The notes beneath the pieces are model-generated. The model saw only the letters and a program-made list of their open reading frames with translations. It was not told where the DNA came from and did not search any database. Source: JAPOXR01 sp963664715 (lineage in GTDB: Bacteria > Pseudomonadota > Alphaproteobacteria > Rhodobacterales > Rhodobacteraceae). Taken from it: DNA of 64,000 nucleotides. The translations under genes were made by a program, and so were the position numbers. Shown here one piece after another: positions 1-8,566 of this stretch (position 1 is its first letter; each line of letters opens with the position of its first letter). The stretch lies in NCBI GenBank assembly GCA_963664715.2, contig CAXXUY010000001.1, positions 682,001 through 746,000 of the forward strand, given 5' to 3'.

Positions 1-2
1 AA

Positions 3-221
3 CTGATGGACAACTTCCGCGTGTTCGAGCCAATAGTCGGGTTTTCTGCCTCGGCCAAGGCGACATCACTGAGCTGGATCATTTTCAACGACCTGCGCGG
101 TGATACCAAGTTGTTCGGCTCTGCTGCCGCAACCTCGATGCTGACGATCATCGGCGTTGGTATCCTGCTCACCCCGGTCCTGATCCGCACCTGGCGCGAT
201 TTCGGCCGCAAGCAGACCTAG
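3..221 (+). CDS. ABC transporter permease, C-terminal fragment (carbohydrate type)
   Basis: The reading frame is open from the window edge, so this is the 3' end of a longer gene and the ATG at 6 is not its start. The visible 71 residues contain a final hydrophobic segment (about residues 44-61) and end in a short basic tail (RTWRDFGRKQT), typical of the last helix of MalF/UgpA-type permeases. The next gene, 10 bases downstream, is a complete MalG/UgpE-type permease, so this is most likely its membrane partner. The binding protein and ATPase of this importer are not in the window unless they lie upstream. Confidence 0.7.
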   Translation: MMDNFRVFEPIVGFSASAKATSLSWIIFNDLRGDTKLFGSAAATSMLTIIGVGILLTPVLIRTWRDFGRKQT

Positions 222-231
222 GAGATCGGCG

Positions 232-1113
232 ATGGCTGCAGCAAAGGTACGCAGGCCTTCCTATCTGCTCTTCTTCTCAACCAGCCTGATCGTCCTCTGG
301 CTGATGATCGCGATGGGACCGTTCATCTGGACGGTCTGGGGGTCGTTCAAGGTGCAAGGGGATTTCTTCTCGAAGGCCGACTGGCGGAACGCGATCTACG
401 GGGTACGGACCATCGCAGAGACGGGCGACCCCTTAACCGGCAACGGCTACTACGGTGCGTGGATACAGGAGGAATTCTGGAACAATGCAATCAACACCGG
501 CATCGTGGTGTTCTTTACGGTCATCATCTCACTGACTTTTGGCACGCTGGGCGGTTATGCGTTGGCACGATCCGGATTCCGCTATGCATTCTGGATCCTG
601 ATCGCGGCGCTGGTCTTCCGCGCGATGCCACACATTACGCTGGTGTCAGGATACCTGCTTCCATTCTTCGAATGGAATCTCTGGGGGCACCTGGCGACGA
701 CGATCATCGTGCTGGTAGCGATCAATCAGCCATTCACCCTGTGGATGCTGCATTCGTTTTTCCTCAATATACCCCGTGATCTGGACGAGAGCGCGCTGGT
801 CGACGGCTGCAACCGGTTCCAGGCGTTCCGGCATGTCATCATACCGGTGATGTGGCCTGGTGTGATCACAACAGGACTCTTCTCTTTCCTGCTGGCCTAT
901 AACGACTTTGCCATAACCTCGATGCTGCTTTCGTCCGAGAACCAGACGATGGTGCCTCGAATTGCAAGTTTTCTCGGCACCGTGCGCGAGCAGGGTAACG
1001 TGATGTTTGCAGTTTCGGCAGTGGTGAGCGCCATGGTTCCGTTGTTCTTCCTCGTTCTCTTCTTCCAGCGCCAGATTGTCAGCGGCCTGACTGCAGGTGC
1101 AGTGAAGGGTTAG
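232..1113 (+). CDS. carbohydrate ABC transporter permease (MalG/UgpE type)
   Basis: This 293-residue inner-membrane protein has an N-terminal helix (about 15-32), a periplasmic stretch and five further helices. The cytoplasmic EAA-like loop is visible as DLDESALVDGCNRFQAF near residue 183; it docks the permease onto its ATPase. The protein ends in the GLTAGAVKG tail typical of MalG-like permeases. The ATG at 232 follows a GGAGA ribosome-binding site. It forms an operon with the partial permease before it, and the first SnoaL-like gene starts 4 bases after its stop. That spacing suggests the imported compound is the substrate, or a precursor of the substrate, of the genes that follow (inference). 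Confidence 0.85.
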   Translation: MAAAKVRRPSYLLFFSTSLIVLWLMIAMGPFIWTVWGSFKVQGDFFSKADWRNAIYGVRTIAETGDPLTGNGYYGAWIQEEFWNNAINTGIVVFFTVIISLTFGTLGGYALARSGFRYAFWILIAALVFRAMPHITLVSGYLLPFFEWNLWGHLATTIIVLVAINQPFTLWMLHSFFLNIPRDLDESALVDGCNRFQAFRHVIIPVMWPGVITTGLFSFLLAYNDFAITSMLLSSENQTMVPRIASFLGTVREQGNVMFAVSAVVSAMVPLFFLVLFFQRQIVSGLTAGAVKG

Positions 1114-1117
1114 GCAG

Positions 1118-2110
1118 GTGCCAGTTGACCTGCAGGACGCAAAGGCGCTGGTCTGCGCCTTCCATGCCGCACTCGATGCGGCATCGCCGTCAGATGTACG
1201 TGACGCCTGCGCCGAGAATCTCGGGACGGGGCACCGATATAGCGGCGTCCACCCATTCAATTCGATTGAATCGGCGGGGGCGCTGGCAGATTCAGTATGG
1301 GCACCGTTCAAGCGCGCCATGCCGGTTCTGCAACGCCGTCCTGACATATTCTTTGCCGGGCGGCACCATATGGACCCCAAAGCGGCTCTCTGGGTCGTCT
1401 CGATGGGGAAGTTTCTCGGGGATTTCACCTCTCCGTGGCTGGGCATACCGCCATCGGACAAGTCGACGTTCATTCCATTCGTCTCTTTCTACCGGATTGA
1501 GGACGGAGCCATCGCGGAGACCGTGGAATTTCTGGATCTGCTGTCCGTCATGACCCAGGCGGAATGTAACCCCTACGCCAATGACCAGACCGCTGCACAT
1601 CTGATGTCTCCCGGTCCGCGCACCCATGACGGGCTGTTGTCTGACCCTCAGGACGCCGCAGAAAGCGCACGGACATTCAACTTGACCAACGGCATGCTGA
1701 CCGAACTGGCACAGACCATGACGTCACCGGACGATCACCTGGCGCGCTGGTGGCACCCGGACATGAACTGGCACGGTCCTGCGGGTATCGGGGCATGTCT
1801 CGGGTTTACCGGATACCGGCGCGGCCATACGGGCCCATTCGAGGAACGGCTCGAATTCGTCGACTACTTCCAGGAAGAGGCCGCCACTGCCGAGGGCAAC
1901 TACAGCGCATTTCTCTGGCGGCCCTGTCTAGGCATGCGCAACATCGCCGGCTACATGGGCGTGCAGGCAAATGAAACCGTCGCCGAGATGCGGGTTGTTG
2001 ATGTCTACCGCCGGGAGGACCAAAAGCTCACTGAAAACTGGATTTTCATCGACATGCTGCATTTCCTGTTGCAGCAGGGAGTCGACCTCCTTGCAGAAAT
2101 CGGAGGCTAG
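1118..2110 (+). CDS. SnoaL-like (NTF2-fold) double-domain protein A
   Basis: This 330-residue cytoplasmic protein starts with GTG, 4 bases after the permease stop. Two SnoaL-like/NTF2-fold halves can be seen, roughly residues 1-150 and 165-325. Each has the family's pattern of a helical start, a mid-domain GH/WxP segment and a C-terminal strand such as ENWIFIDMLHF. It is clearly paralogous to the gene at 3258 (same length, shared LQRRPD, PGPRTHDGLL, YRRGH.GPFEE and AENWIFID-like blocks). NTF2-fold proteins include cyclases, isomerases, dehydratases and plain ligand-binding proteins, so the reaction cannot be named. The operon context points to modification of the imported compound. The family is likely; the function is unknown. 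Confidence 0.75.
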   Translation: MPVDLQDAKALVCAFHAALDAASPSDVRDACAENLGTGHRYSGVHPFNSIESAGALADSVWAPFKRAMPVLQRRPDIFFAGRHHMDPKAALWVVSMGKFLGDFTSPWLGIPPSDKSTFIPFVSFYRIEDGAIAETVEFLDLLSVMTQAECNPYANDQTAAHLMSPGPRTHDGLLSDPQDAAESARTFNLTNGMLTELAQTMTSPDDHLARWWHPDMNWHGPAGIGACLGFTGYRRGHTGPFEERLEFVDYFQEEAATAEGNYSAFLWRPCLGMRNIAGYMGVQANETVAEMRVVDVYRREDQKLTENWIFIDMLHFLLQQGVDLLAEIGG

Positions 2111-2113
2111 ATC

Positions 2114-3265
2114 ATGGCTAGATTCACGCCTGAACGGAACAAGTCCCACCACCCGGCGGAACCACTTTCCCGCGCGCATATGCCGACAGGCTTCAACATC
2201 TCGCTCAGGAACTATACATCCAACCGAAGCGTCCGGATCCCGGAAGATTGCGGCCCCGGTCAGGAGCTATCCGGTTTCGATCCCGACTACCGCAACATTA
2301 TCGACTACATCGTCCGCATCACCCACCGGATCTGGGAGACCGAGGATCGCGAGGTGGGGTATATCGGTGACTGTTACGCACCAGACAGCCTTGTCTATGA
2401 CGATTACGGACTTCAGACAGGCAGCGCGAAGATCATTTCCGACACGCATCACACGACGGGCGCCTTCCCTGACATCATCCTCGACGCCGAAGAGGTGATC
2501 TGGGCGGGTGACGACAAGGTTGCCTTTCACACGTCCCATCTCACACGGATCATTGGCACCAATTCCGGCCCCAGCCGCTACGGTGAGCCAAGTGGCACAA
2601 GAATCAATGTCCCGGTCATTGCAAATTGCGTGGCACTGGAGAACGACATCTTCCTCGAGCATGTCCTCTACAACACCTCGGCAATGCTTCGGCAGCTTGG
2701 CATCGACCTCTGGGAAGAAGCGGACCGCCTTGCTGCCAACCCGCCCGCAGGCTGGCCGCGCAGCCAGGAGGTCTGGGATCAACTCCGATGCGCTGCCTCT
2801 CCGACCAGGCCGATCTGCGAGTCTGAGCCCGTCGACAGGTTCGACCCGGACGCCTTCGCCCGTAGCGTGCATCACAGCATCTGGAATGATGATGGCGCAG
2901 CGATCGAAGGCCATTACGACGCCAACCTGCCATTCGAGGGCACGACCGAGCGTCGTTTCACCGGAACCGACGCTTACCGTGCCTATGTGGCAGAGTTGCG
3001 CGGAGCATTTCCCGATCTCGAGCTTCGAGTCGATGAGGTCTACTGGATGGGCAACGACACCGACAACCACCTCATCTCGACCCGGTGGAGTGCCGAGGGC
3101 ACCCATGATGGCGACGGACTTTACCGCGGACCGACCGGCGCAACCTGCCAGATCTGGGGAATTACCCAGTGGAGGGTAGAGGACGGAAAGATCCGGCAGG
3201 AATGGCAACTCTTCAACGAGTTCGACCTGATGATGCAGATTGCAAGGGTCCGCCATAGTGGCTGA
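2114..3265 (+). CDS. SnoaL-like (NTF2-fold) double-domain protein B
   Basis: This 383-residue protein begins with ATG three bases after the previous stop. Its GGAGG ribosome-binding site lies inside the end of the previous gene, so the two are probably co-translated. Residues about 60-195 and 235-375 each look like one SnoaL-like domain. In the second, TGTDAYRAYVAELRGAFPDLELRVDE and a closing RVEDGKIRQEWQLFNE are textbook SnoaL-type sequence. It is only distantly related to its two neighbours and has a longer N-terminal arm. There is no signal peptide or membrane segment. The substrate is unknown. It overlaps the next gene by 8 bases. Confidence 0.75.
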   Translation: MARFTPERNKSHHPAEPLSRAHMPTGFNISLRNYTSNRSVRIPEDCGPGQELSGFDPDYRNIIDYIVRITHRIWETEDREVGYIGDCYAPDSLVYDDYGLQTGSAKIISDTHHTTGAFPDIILDAEEVIWAGDDKVAFHTSHLTRIIGTNSGPSRYGEPSGTRINVPVIANCVALENDIFLEHVLYNTSAMLRQLGIDLWEEADRLAANPPAGWPRSQEVWDQLRCAASPTRPICESEPVDRFDPDAFARSVHHSIWNDDGAAIEGHYDANLPFEGTTERRFTGTDAYRAYVAELRGAFPDLELRVDEVYWMGNDTDNHLISTRWSAEGTHDGDGLYRGPTGATCQIWGITQWRVEDGKIRQEWQLFNEFDLMMQIARVRHSG

Positions 3266-4250
3266 TCTGCAGTCGGCAAAGGCCATAGTGCTCGCGGCAA
3301 ACACAGCAATCGACGCTGTCGGCCCGGACGGCGTGGCGGAAGCACTGGCAGGCTGCACCGCGCCCGATTACCACTGGCGCGGAATGCACCCGTTCCACGA
3401 GTTGACCGGTGCCGCGGCGGTGGCGGAGACGTTCTGGGTGCCATTGAAGACCGCGATGGGGCCGCTGCAGCGCCGGCCCGACATGTTCCTGGCAGGCCTG
3501 AACCAGGTTGATAACTGGTCTTCCACATGGGTCGTCGAGATGGGGCACTTCATGGGTCTATGGGACGAACCCTGGCTGGAGTTTGCTCCCTCCCGCAAGC
3601 TCGCTTTCCTGCGCTACGCCGAATTCCACCGGATCGTGGACGAAAGGCTCGCCGAGACTGCCTGCTACATCGACATCCTGAATCTTCTTGCCAATTCAGG
3701 TCACCGGTCAGTTCCGAAAGTAACTGGCTCCGAGGTTCTGACCCCTGGCCCGCGCACCCATGACGGGCTGCTGTTCGGTCGTCAACCACCGCAGGAAGGC
3801 CGCATCACAGTCGAGTTGATCGCCGACATGATCGCTGACCTGCGCGCAAGAATCGTCAAGTCTCCCGCTAGCCACATCACTCGCTTCTGGACCGAAGACA
3901 TGTGCTGGTTTGGCCCCGGCGGAATCGGCGCAAGTGCCTTCTATCACGGATACAGGCGCGGTCATTCCGGGCCGTTCGAGGAGGATCTCGAATACGTCCG
4001 CCACACCGAACATGTCGCCCGCATCGGTGAAGGAATGTTCGGCGGCTTCTTCGGCTATCCAAGCCTGACCATGCGCTCCAACGGTTATCTCGGCCTGCCT
4101 GCCAGCGAAGTCGAGGCCGACATGCGCATCGTTGACCTCTACCGGCGGCACGGCGACAGGTTGGCCGAGAACTGGATCTTCATCGACATCCCGCATTTCT
4201 TCGCGATGCAGGGTCTGGACATTCTCTCAACCGGGAAATCGGTTGCCTGA
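3258..4250 (+). CDS. SnoaL-like (NTF2-fold) double-domain protein C
   Basis: The start is taken as GTG at 3258, which overlaps the previous stop by 8 bases and gives an N-terminus (MADLQSAKAIV) matching that of protein A (MPVDLQDAKALV). A TTG six codons earlier is possible but less likely. The product is 330 residues, the same length as protein A, and resembles it throughout: LQRRPDMFLAG, PGPRTHDGLL, GPGGIGA..FYHGYRRGHSGPFEE and AENWIFIDIPHFF. Proteins A and C are therefore a duplicated pair flanking the unlike protein B. Whether the three form a hetero-oligomer is not known. Function unknown. Confidence 0.75.
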   Translation: MADLQSAKAIVLAANTAIDAVGPDGVAEALAGCTAPDYHWRGMHPFHELTGAAAVAETFWVPLKTAMGPLQRRPDMFLAGLNQVDNWSSTWVVEMGHFMGLWDEPWLEFAPSRKLAFLRYAEFHRIVDERLAETACYIDILNLLANSGHRSVPKVTGSEVLTPGPRTHDGLLFGRQPPQEGRITVELIADMIADLRARIVKSPASHITRFWTEDMCWFGPGGIGASAFYHGYRRGHSGPFEEDLEYVRHTEHVARIGEGMFGGFFGYPSLTMRSNGYLGLPASEVEADMRIVDLYRRHGDRLAENWIFIDIPHFFAMQGLDILSTGKSVA

Positions 4251-4252
4251 TT

Positions 4253-4274
4253 CCCTGCCTTCAGAATTGCAGGG
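4253..4274 (+). terminator. short stem-loop after the SnoaL operon
   Basis: Two bases after the stop of protein C lies CCCTGC, ten bases, GCAGGG, which can form a 6-bp stem. No T-run follows, so an intrinsic terminator is only a weak suggestion. The remaining bases to the next start (about 250) show no gene or other signal. Confidence 0.25.
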
Positions 4275-4526
4275 GGCTGTTGATTGGAAATCAAACCGGG
4301 GGATTCGCTCAGACCATGGATGCAGGCAGCGCAATCCGGCACCGGGCGCGGGCGGGACGGATGCCACTGTCTCCCAGGGACTGCGCCGACCCCTTGACCG
4401 TGGTGTCTATGCCCTTGGCGGACTGGCAAGGCGGTGCCGTTGCCATAACGGTGCAGCGGTCGTCGTGTTGGCACTGGCCGGACCCCGTGACATGGAGGAG
4501 CTTGGAATGTTCGAGGGAAGTATGAC

Positions 4527-5384
4527 ATGACTGAACACATCCCGCGTCCGCGGCGAAGTTTCATCTTTACGCCCGGGCTGCGACCCGACATGTATCCAAA
4601 GGCTCTTGCTTCCGGTGCGGACATCGTTTGTGTTGAGCTTGAGGACGGCATTGCACCAAAGGACAAGGCAGTCGCGCGCCGGAAAACCCTGGCATTGTTT
4701 GAACGATCACAGGCCGATGATGGCGTGGAACGTATCGTGCGGATCAACTCGATTCGCGATCGGTTCGGAATTGAAGACGTTCAGGCGATACTGGCCACCA
4801 ACACCCCACCGCCTGCGTTGATGTTGCCCAAGGTCCGTACGCCGGACGAAGTGCAGATGCTCGACCAGTTGCTGGCCGATGCCGGGCACGCCACGCGTCT
4901 CCATGTCATAATTGAAACCAATGCAGGACTTGAAGCGGCAAATGACATTGCCAATTGCTCGGATCGAATCGACGCGTTGTTCTTCGGTGGTGTCGACATG
5001 GCTGCCGAGTTGCGATGCCGGAATGCCTGGGAACCGCTGCTTTATGCCCGTTCACGCGTGGTCCATGCGGCGGCAAGTGCCGGTCTCGACGTCGTCGACG
5101 TGCCATTCCTTGATCTTGATGATCCTGAAGGAATGCGTGCCGATGCCGTAGCAGCGCGCAAGCTTGGCTTTTCAGGCAAGGGCGCAATCCATCCCAAGCA
5201 GATCTCGGTGCTGAACGAGGTGTTCACGCCGTCGAATGATGAGATCGCCCGTGCCCGCCGCATCATCGCCAGGTTCGAGGTAGCCGACACAGGTCTTGTC
5301 GTGATCGATGGCAAACTTGTCGAAAGGCCGGTGCTGCGCGAGATGTACCGCATTGTCGCGATTGCCGACCGGATGGGGCAATAG
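4527..5384 (+). CDS. HpcH/HpaI aldolase / citrate lyase beta-subunit (CitE-like) family protein
   Basis: This 285-residue cytoplasmic TIM-barrel enzyme has the CitE-family landmarks in order: RRSFIFTPGLRPDMYPKAL at the N-terminus, the metal-site segment VELEDGIAP (about residue 37), LPKVRTPDEV, IIETNAGL, FFGGVDMAAEL and GFSGKGAIHPKQI near residue 220. Family members are Mg2+-dependent carbon-carbon lyases or thioesterases acting on malyl-, citramalyl- or beta-methylmalyl-CoA type substrates. ATG at 4527 follows a GAGGGAAG ribosome-binding site. It is codirectional with the SnoaL genes but 276 bases away. Together with the enoyl-CoA hydratase at 6366 it suggests that the locus ends in CoA-thioester chemistry (inference). 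The exact substrate cannot be read from sequence. Confidence 0.82.
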   Translation: MTEHIPRPRRSFIFTPGLRPDMYPKALASGADIVCVELEDGIAPKDKAVARRKTLALFERSQADDGVERIVRINSIRDRFGIEDVQAILATNTPPPALMLPKVRTPDEVQMLDQLLADAGHATRLHVIIETNAGLEAANDIANCSDRIDALFFGGVDMAAELRCRNAWEPLLYARSRVVHAAASAGLDVVDVPFLDLDDPEGMRADAVAARKLGFSGKGAIHPKQISVLNEVFTPSNDEIARARRIIARFEVADTGLVVIDGKLVERPVLREMYRIVAIADRMGQ

Positions 5385-5639
5385 CAGGCGAGATGCCACC
5401 CACGGACTTGGCTCAATCAATGCGGGGACAGCTTGCGGGGTAAACTGTCATGCAGAATTGCCCTCGACGCTGGCGCTTGCAGCCAGACCCTGACCAGACT
5501 TGCACAATTGTTGCGAATCCCGGAAGTCGGGCCTGCAGTCGGATCGCTCGAACGCCGAATTCTTCGGGTTCGGAGAATTTGTTCTTCAAACGGGCTTGAA
5601 CCCCCTGCCTGATTGCTGTGACGGAAGGAAATTGAGCCA
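5385..5639. other. non-coding stretch without recognisable gene
   Basis: Between the CitE-like gene and the zeta-toxin remnant no reading frame has family-like sequence. It may hold the eroded 3' half of the toxin gene, but nothing can be matched. Confidence 0.4.
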
Positions 5640-6021
5640 GTTACACCTGCCGGTTCCGGAATCATGGACACAAGGATGCAGTTTGTGGGCAGCACGTCAG
5701 CTTCCGGCACATCGTGACCTCCCAGCATCGCCCGGTTGCGGTTGCGGTCAAGTGCTTGGTCCGGTGAACCGAGGGAAACATATTGCAGGATGATCCCGCA
5801 GTCCTCCCTGCGCGCATTTTCCATGCGGCGGAGAGTTCCGATCCCGGCGCGTGGTCTCGGCCAGAAAAGTCCGTTGTTCTTGGAGTGTGTGTCTTCCACG
5901 ACGCAATGCTTCGCGCAAGGGTATCGGGGTGGATCACTTCGAAACCGCTGAATCCGCTCATGCGAGTCAGGGTGGATTTTCCAAACCTGTTAGGGCCAGC
6001 AACGACAAGGAGGGTCGGCAT
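5640..6021 (-). pseudogene. zeta-toxin-like kinase, broken by frameshift and truncated
   Basis: From ATG at 6021 the minus strand reads MPTLLVVAGPNRFGKSTLTR, a P-loop typical of zeta-toxin/UDP-GlcNAc-kinase-like proteins, then EVIHPDTLARSIAS. The frame is then lost, and in another minus frame the family sequence resumes with LRRMENARRE, GIILQYVSLGSPDQALDRN and MLGGHDVPEADV. After that the similarity stops, so the C-terminal half is missing. At least one frameshift plus truncation make a working protein unlikely. No partner antitoxin gene can be recognised nearby. Family assignment rests on motifs I recognise, not on a search; the broken state is directly visible. Confidence 0.75.
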
Positions 6022-6365
6022 GTTGGCCGCCAGCGGCGGTCGAACGCATCCCGCGCTGGTGAAGTCCTTGAAGCCGAACCGGTCTTCGTCATCGTCCTGA
6101 TCATAGCGCTCGCCTATTTGCTCAACTCATTGCTACCGTCTGGTTCGGTCGAGCGCTCCCCACCATGCGTTTGCCATCTCCCGCGTCGGCAACACCGGAG
6201 CGTGGCAAGGCAGTTCCGGTCAGGTATGGTAGAGACGAACTCGTAGTCCGGAAGATCCGGGACCCTGTTGTGTTGTGTTTGGTGGCATGGACGATTCCGG
6301 GAGGTCTCAGTCCGGGATTTGGAGGGACTCAAGGAGGTCAGGCTTGTCGGCGATTGGGAGTGGGA

Positions 6366-7220
6366 ATGGCCAAGATATTGTATGAACGAGACGGAAGGAT
6401 CGGGCGGATCACGCTGAATCGCCCAGAGGTATTGAACGCAATCGACGACGACATGCCGGGTGAACTTGCCACAGCTGTGGCTGAAGCCGACGCCGACAGC
6501 AACGTGCATGTCATGGTGCTGTCCGGTGCCGGGAAGGCATTCTGCGCGGGCTACGATCTCGCTCACTACGCGGAAAGACATGGTTCCGGCAAGGCGATGC
6601 AGGATATGCCCTGGGACCCGATGCGGGACTTTCAGTTCATGTGGGCCAACACGCAGGCATTCATGTCGCTGTTCCGCGCAATGAAGCCTGTTATCTGCAA
6701 GGTGCATGGCTTTGCTGTCGCCGGTGGGTCAGATATTGCGCTCTGTTCGGACCTGATCATCATGAGCGACAACGCACAGATCGGATACATGCCCGCCCGC
6801 GTCTGGGGTTGTCCCACGACGGCGATGTGGGTGCACCGCCTGGGGCCGGAAAAGGCAAAGCGGATGATGTTCACGGGCGACAGGATCTCTGGACAGGAGG
6901 CCGCCGAAATGGGGCTTGTGCTGAAATCCGTTCCGGGCGGCCAACTGGACGCGGAAGTGGAAGAGCTCGCAACCCGCTTGACAACGGTTCCGATCAACCA
7001 ACTGGCCATGCAAAAGATGGTGATTAATTCTGCCGTCGAGGCAGTGATCAACCAGACCCAACGACTTGCCACCGTGTTCGATGGCATTGCCCGCCATTCG
7101 CCCGAAGGCTTGAATTTCAAGGATCGCGCGGAGAGGGTTGGCTGGAAACAGGCTGTCCAGGAACGCGATGAAGGCACCTTCGACTGGACCAGGAACTGCC
7201 TGCCGGAACCGGATAACTGA
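6366..7220 (+). CDS. enoyl-CoA hydratase/isomerase family protein (crotonase fold)
   Basis: The product has 284 residues with the crotonase pattern: ITLNRPEVLNAID at the start, the oxyanion-hole segment GAGKAFCAGYDL (about 52-63), and a second oxyanion segment VHGFAVAGGSDIALCSDLI (about 112-130), followed by GCPTTAMWVHRLGPEKAKRMMFTGD. The catalytic glutamate pair of classical hydratases is not obvious at the usual place after the second loop (PARVWGCPTT), so an isomerase, thioesterase or lyase activity is equally possible. ATG at 6366 is preferred because family homology begins there and a GGGAG motif lies upstream, although the frame is open back to 6165. It is codirectional with the CitE-like gene. 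Confidence 0.82.
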   Translation: MAKILYERDGRIGRITLNRPEVLNAIDDDMPGELATAVAEADADSNVHVMVLSGAGKAFCAGYDLAHYAERHGSGKAMQDMPWDPMRDFQFMWANTQAFMSLFRAMKPVICKVHGFAVAGGSDIALCSDLIIMSDNAQIGYMPARVWGCPTTAMWVHRLGPEKAKRMMFTGDRISGQEAAEMGLVLKSVPGGQLDAEVEELATRLTTVPINQLAMQKMVINSAVEAVINQTQRLATVFDGIARHSPEGLNFKDRAERVGWKQAVQERDEGTFDWTRNCLPEPDN

Positions 7221-7242
7221 CTAAGTTGCCGTTCACGCAGCA

Positions 7243-7263
7243 GCAAACGGAAATCCCGTTTGC
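7243..7263 (+). terminator. stem-loop after the enoyl-CoA hydratase gene
   Basis: GCAAACGG, a five-base loop, then CCGTTTGC form a perfect 8-bp stem 22 bases after the hydratase stop. No T-tract follows, so it may be a processing or 3'-end-protecting hairpin rather than an intrinsic terminator. Confidence 0.4.
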
Positions 7264-7438
7264 CGGCGTCAGGGAAAGGGCCGGCGAAACAGCATGTTCA
7301 TTGGGTAATCCCGTGACAAAACGCCCTTACCCGGATCCCGGTCAATTGGGTCATCAGCGAATTGGCATTGTTCCTGAAGCCATGTCTGTCCGTACGCGTT
7401 TCAAGGGTTCTCTGGCTCAAGACGATGTCATCCTGTTG

Positions 7439-8461
7439 TCAGGCGGACCTGCGGTCGACGAAACTTGCGTTCAAGAGGATGTCCCTCTGAAACGCAGGGT
7501 GTTTCTCGCCTTCGAGTAGCGCAGCGACGGTCTGCTTGCCCATGCCACGGATATCCTGCGCAGCCGTTGTCAGGGACGGGGAAGCATAGCGTCCGAAGTG
7601 TTGGCCATCGTGTCCTGCGACACGGAGAGCGTCGCCCGGACCCTTGCCGACCGAGAGACTGAGGGAATTCGCAGCCGCCATCACTCCGAGTGCGACACGG
7701 TCATTCGGGCAAAGAATCGACTTAACGCCTTTGAGCCTGTCAGGCCCCAAGGTCATGAAGCGTTCATATCCGTACCGCTCATAATCGTCGCCAATGCTGC
7801 CATCGTCGGGATTCAAGATCTTGGGCACTTGGCCCAGGGCCTTCATCCGTGTGCAATATGCATCGCGACGTTCCACGACGTTAACATTGATCGGAGGCAT
7901 GGTGAACAGCGCGGGTGGAGGCCCGGACCGGCAGAGATAGTCTACCATCAGTGAAACGCTTTGGTTGTTGTCGGTTCCAATATATGGCACGCCGGGTTTC
8001 AGCCGGGAATCGACGATGACCACGGGGCAACGTTGCCGTGCCTCCATGATAGCATCAACGTCGGAACTGTAGCCTAGCGGTGCGATCGCGATTCCAGCCA
8101 CATCCATCGACATGAGCCGCGAGACTGCCCGGCGCTCGCGTCGGGAGTCGTTGTGTGAGGATTGCAGCACGGTCAGGAAACCATGGTCTTCGGCAAATTG
8201 CTCGATGGTACTCACGAGTTCGGCGTAAAATGAGTCAATGATCGAGGGTACTATGATCCCGAATGCGCGGGTGCGGCCCCGGGTTAGCCCGGCCGCCAGA
8301 AAGTTGGGGCTGAAATTGTGTTCTTCGAGTGCCGCTTCAATTGTCTTGCGGGTCTTTGGACGGACTGAAGAAGGGTCATTGAAGTAACGTGACATGGTTG
8401 GGCGCGAAAGGCCGATCAACCGCGCAAACTCGTCCATAGTCATGTTCTTCTTCTGGTTCAT
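7439..8461 (-). CDS. LacI-family transcriptional regulator
   Basis: The 340-residue product has an N-terminal LacI helix-turn-helix (MDEFARLIGLSRPTMSRYFN, then the hinge-helix region PNFLAAGLTRGRTRAFGIIVPSI) and a periplasmic-binding-protein-like sensor domain running to the C-terminus. ATG at 8461 is chosen because a GAGGA motif lies 12 bases upstream; a TTG seven codons earlier is the alternative. It is transcribed away from the AGE-epimerase/beta-mannosidase/ABC operon beginning at 8567, so it is probably the local regulator, sensing a sugar released from mannosides (inference). The HTH lacks the usual VSxxTVSR core and reads LSRPTMSRYFN, which still fits the family. Confidence 0.88.
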   Translation of the reverse strand: MNQKKNMTMDEFARLIGLSRPTMSRYFNDPSSVRPKTRKTIEAALEEHNFSPNFLAAGLTRGRTRAFGIIVPSIIDSFYAELVSTIEQFAEDHGFLTVLQSSHNDSRRERRAVSRLMSMDVAGIAIAPLGYSSDVDAIMEARQRCPVVIVDSRLKPGVPYIGTDNNQSVSLMVDYLCRSGPPPALFTMPPINVNVVERRDAYCTRMKALGQVPKILNPDDGSIGDDYERYGYERFMTLGPDRLKGVKSILCPNDRVALGVMAAANSLSLSVGKGPGDALRVAGHDGQHFGRYASPSLTTAAQDIRGMGKQTVAALLEGEKHPAFQRDILLNASFVDRRSA

Positions 8462-8528
8462 GTCAACTTGACGGTTCCTCAAGAAAACGGTCGGTGCAAT
8501 AGCAATATATGATGAGAGCGAGACTCAG

Positions 8529-8540
8529 TTAAAGCGATTA
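8529..8540. promoter_or_regulatory. candidate LacI-type operator
   Basis: TTAAAGCGATTA lies in the divergent gap between the LacI-type regulator and the mannoside operon and resembles the TTAAxCGxTTAA-like operators of the LacI family. Symmetry is imperfect, so this is only a candidate. Confidence 0.25.
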
Positions 8541-8566
8541 GTTTGGCTTGATGGAAGACACGCGAT

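Noticed and set aside
2267..3358. 363-codon open frame on the minus strand
   Set aside because: Antisense to the second SnoaL-like gene and crosses into the third; no recognisable domain.
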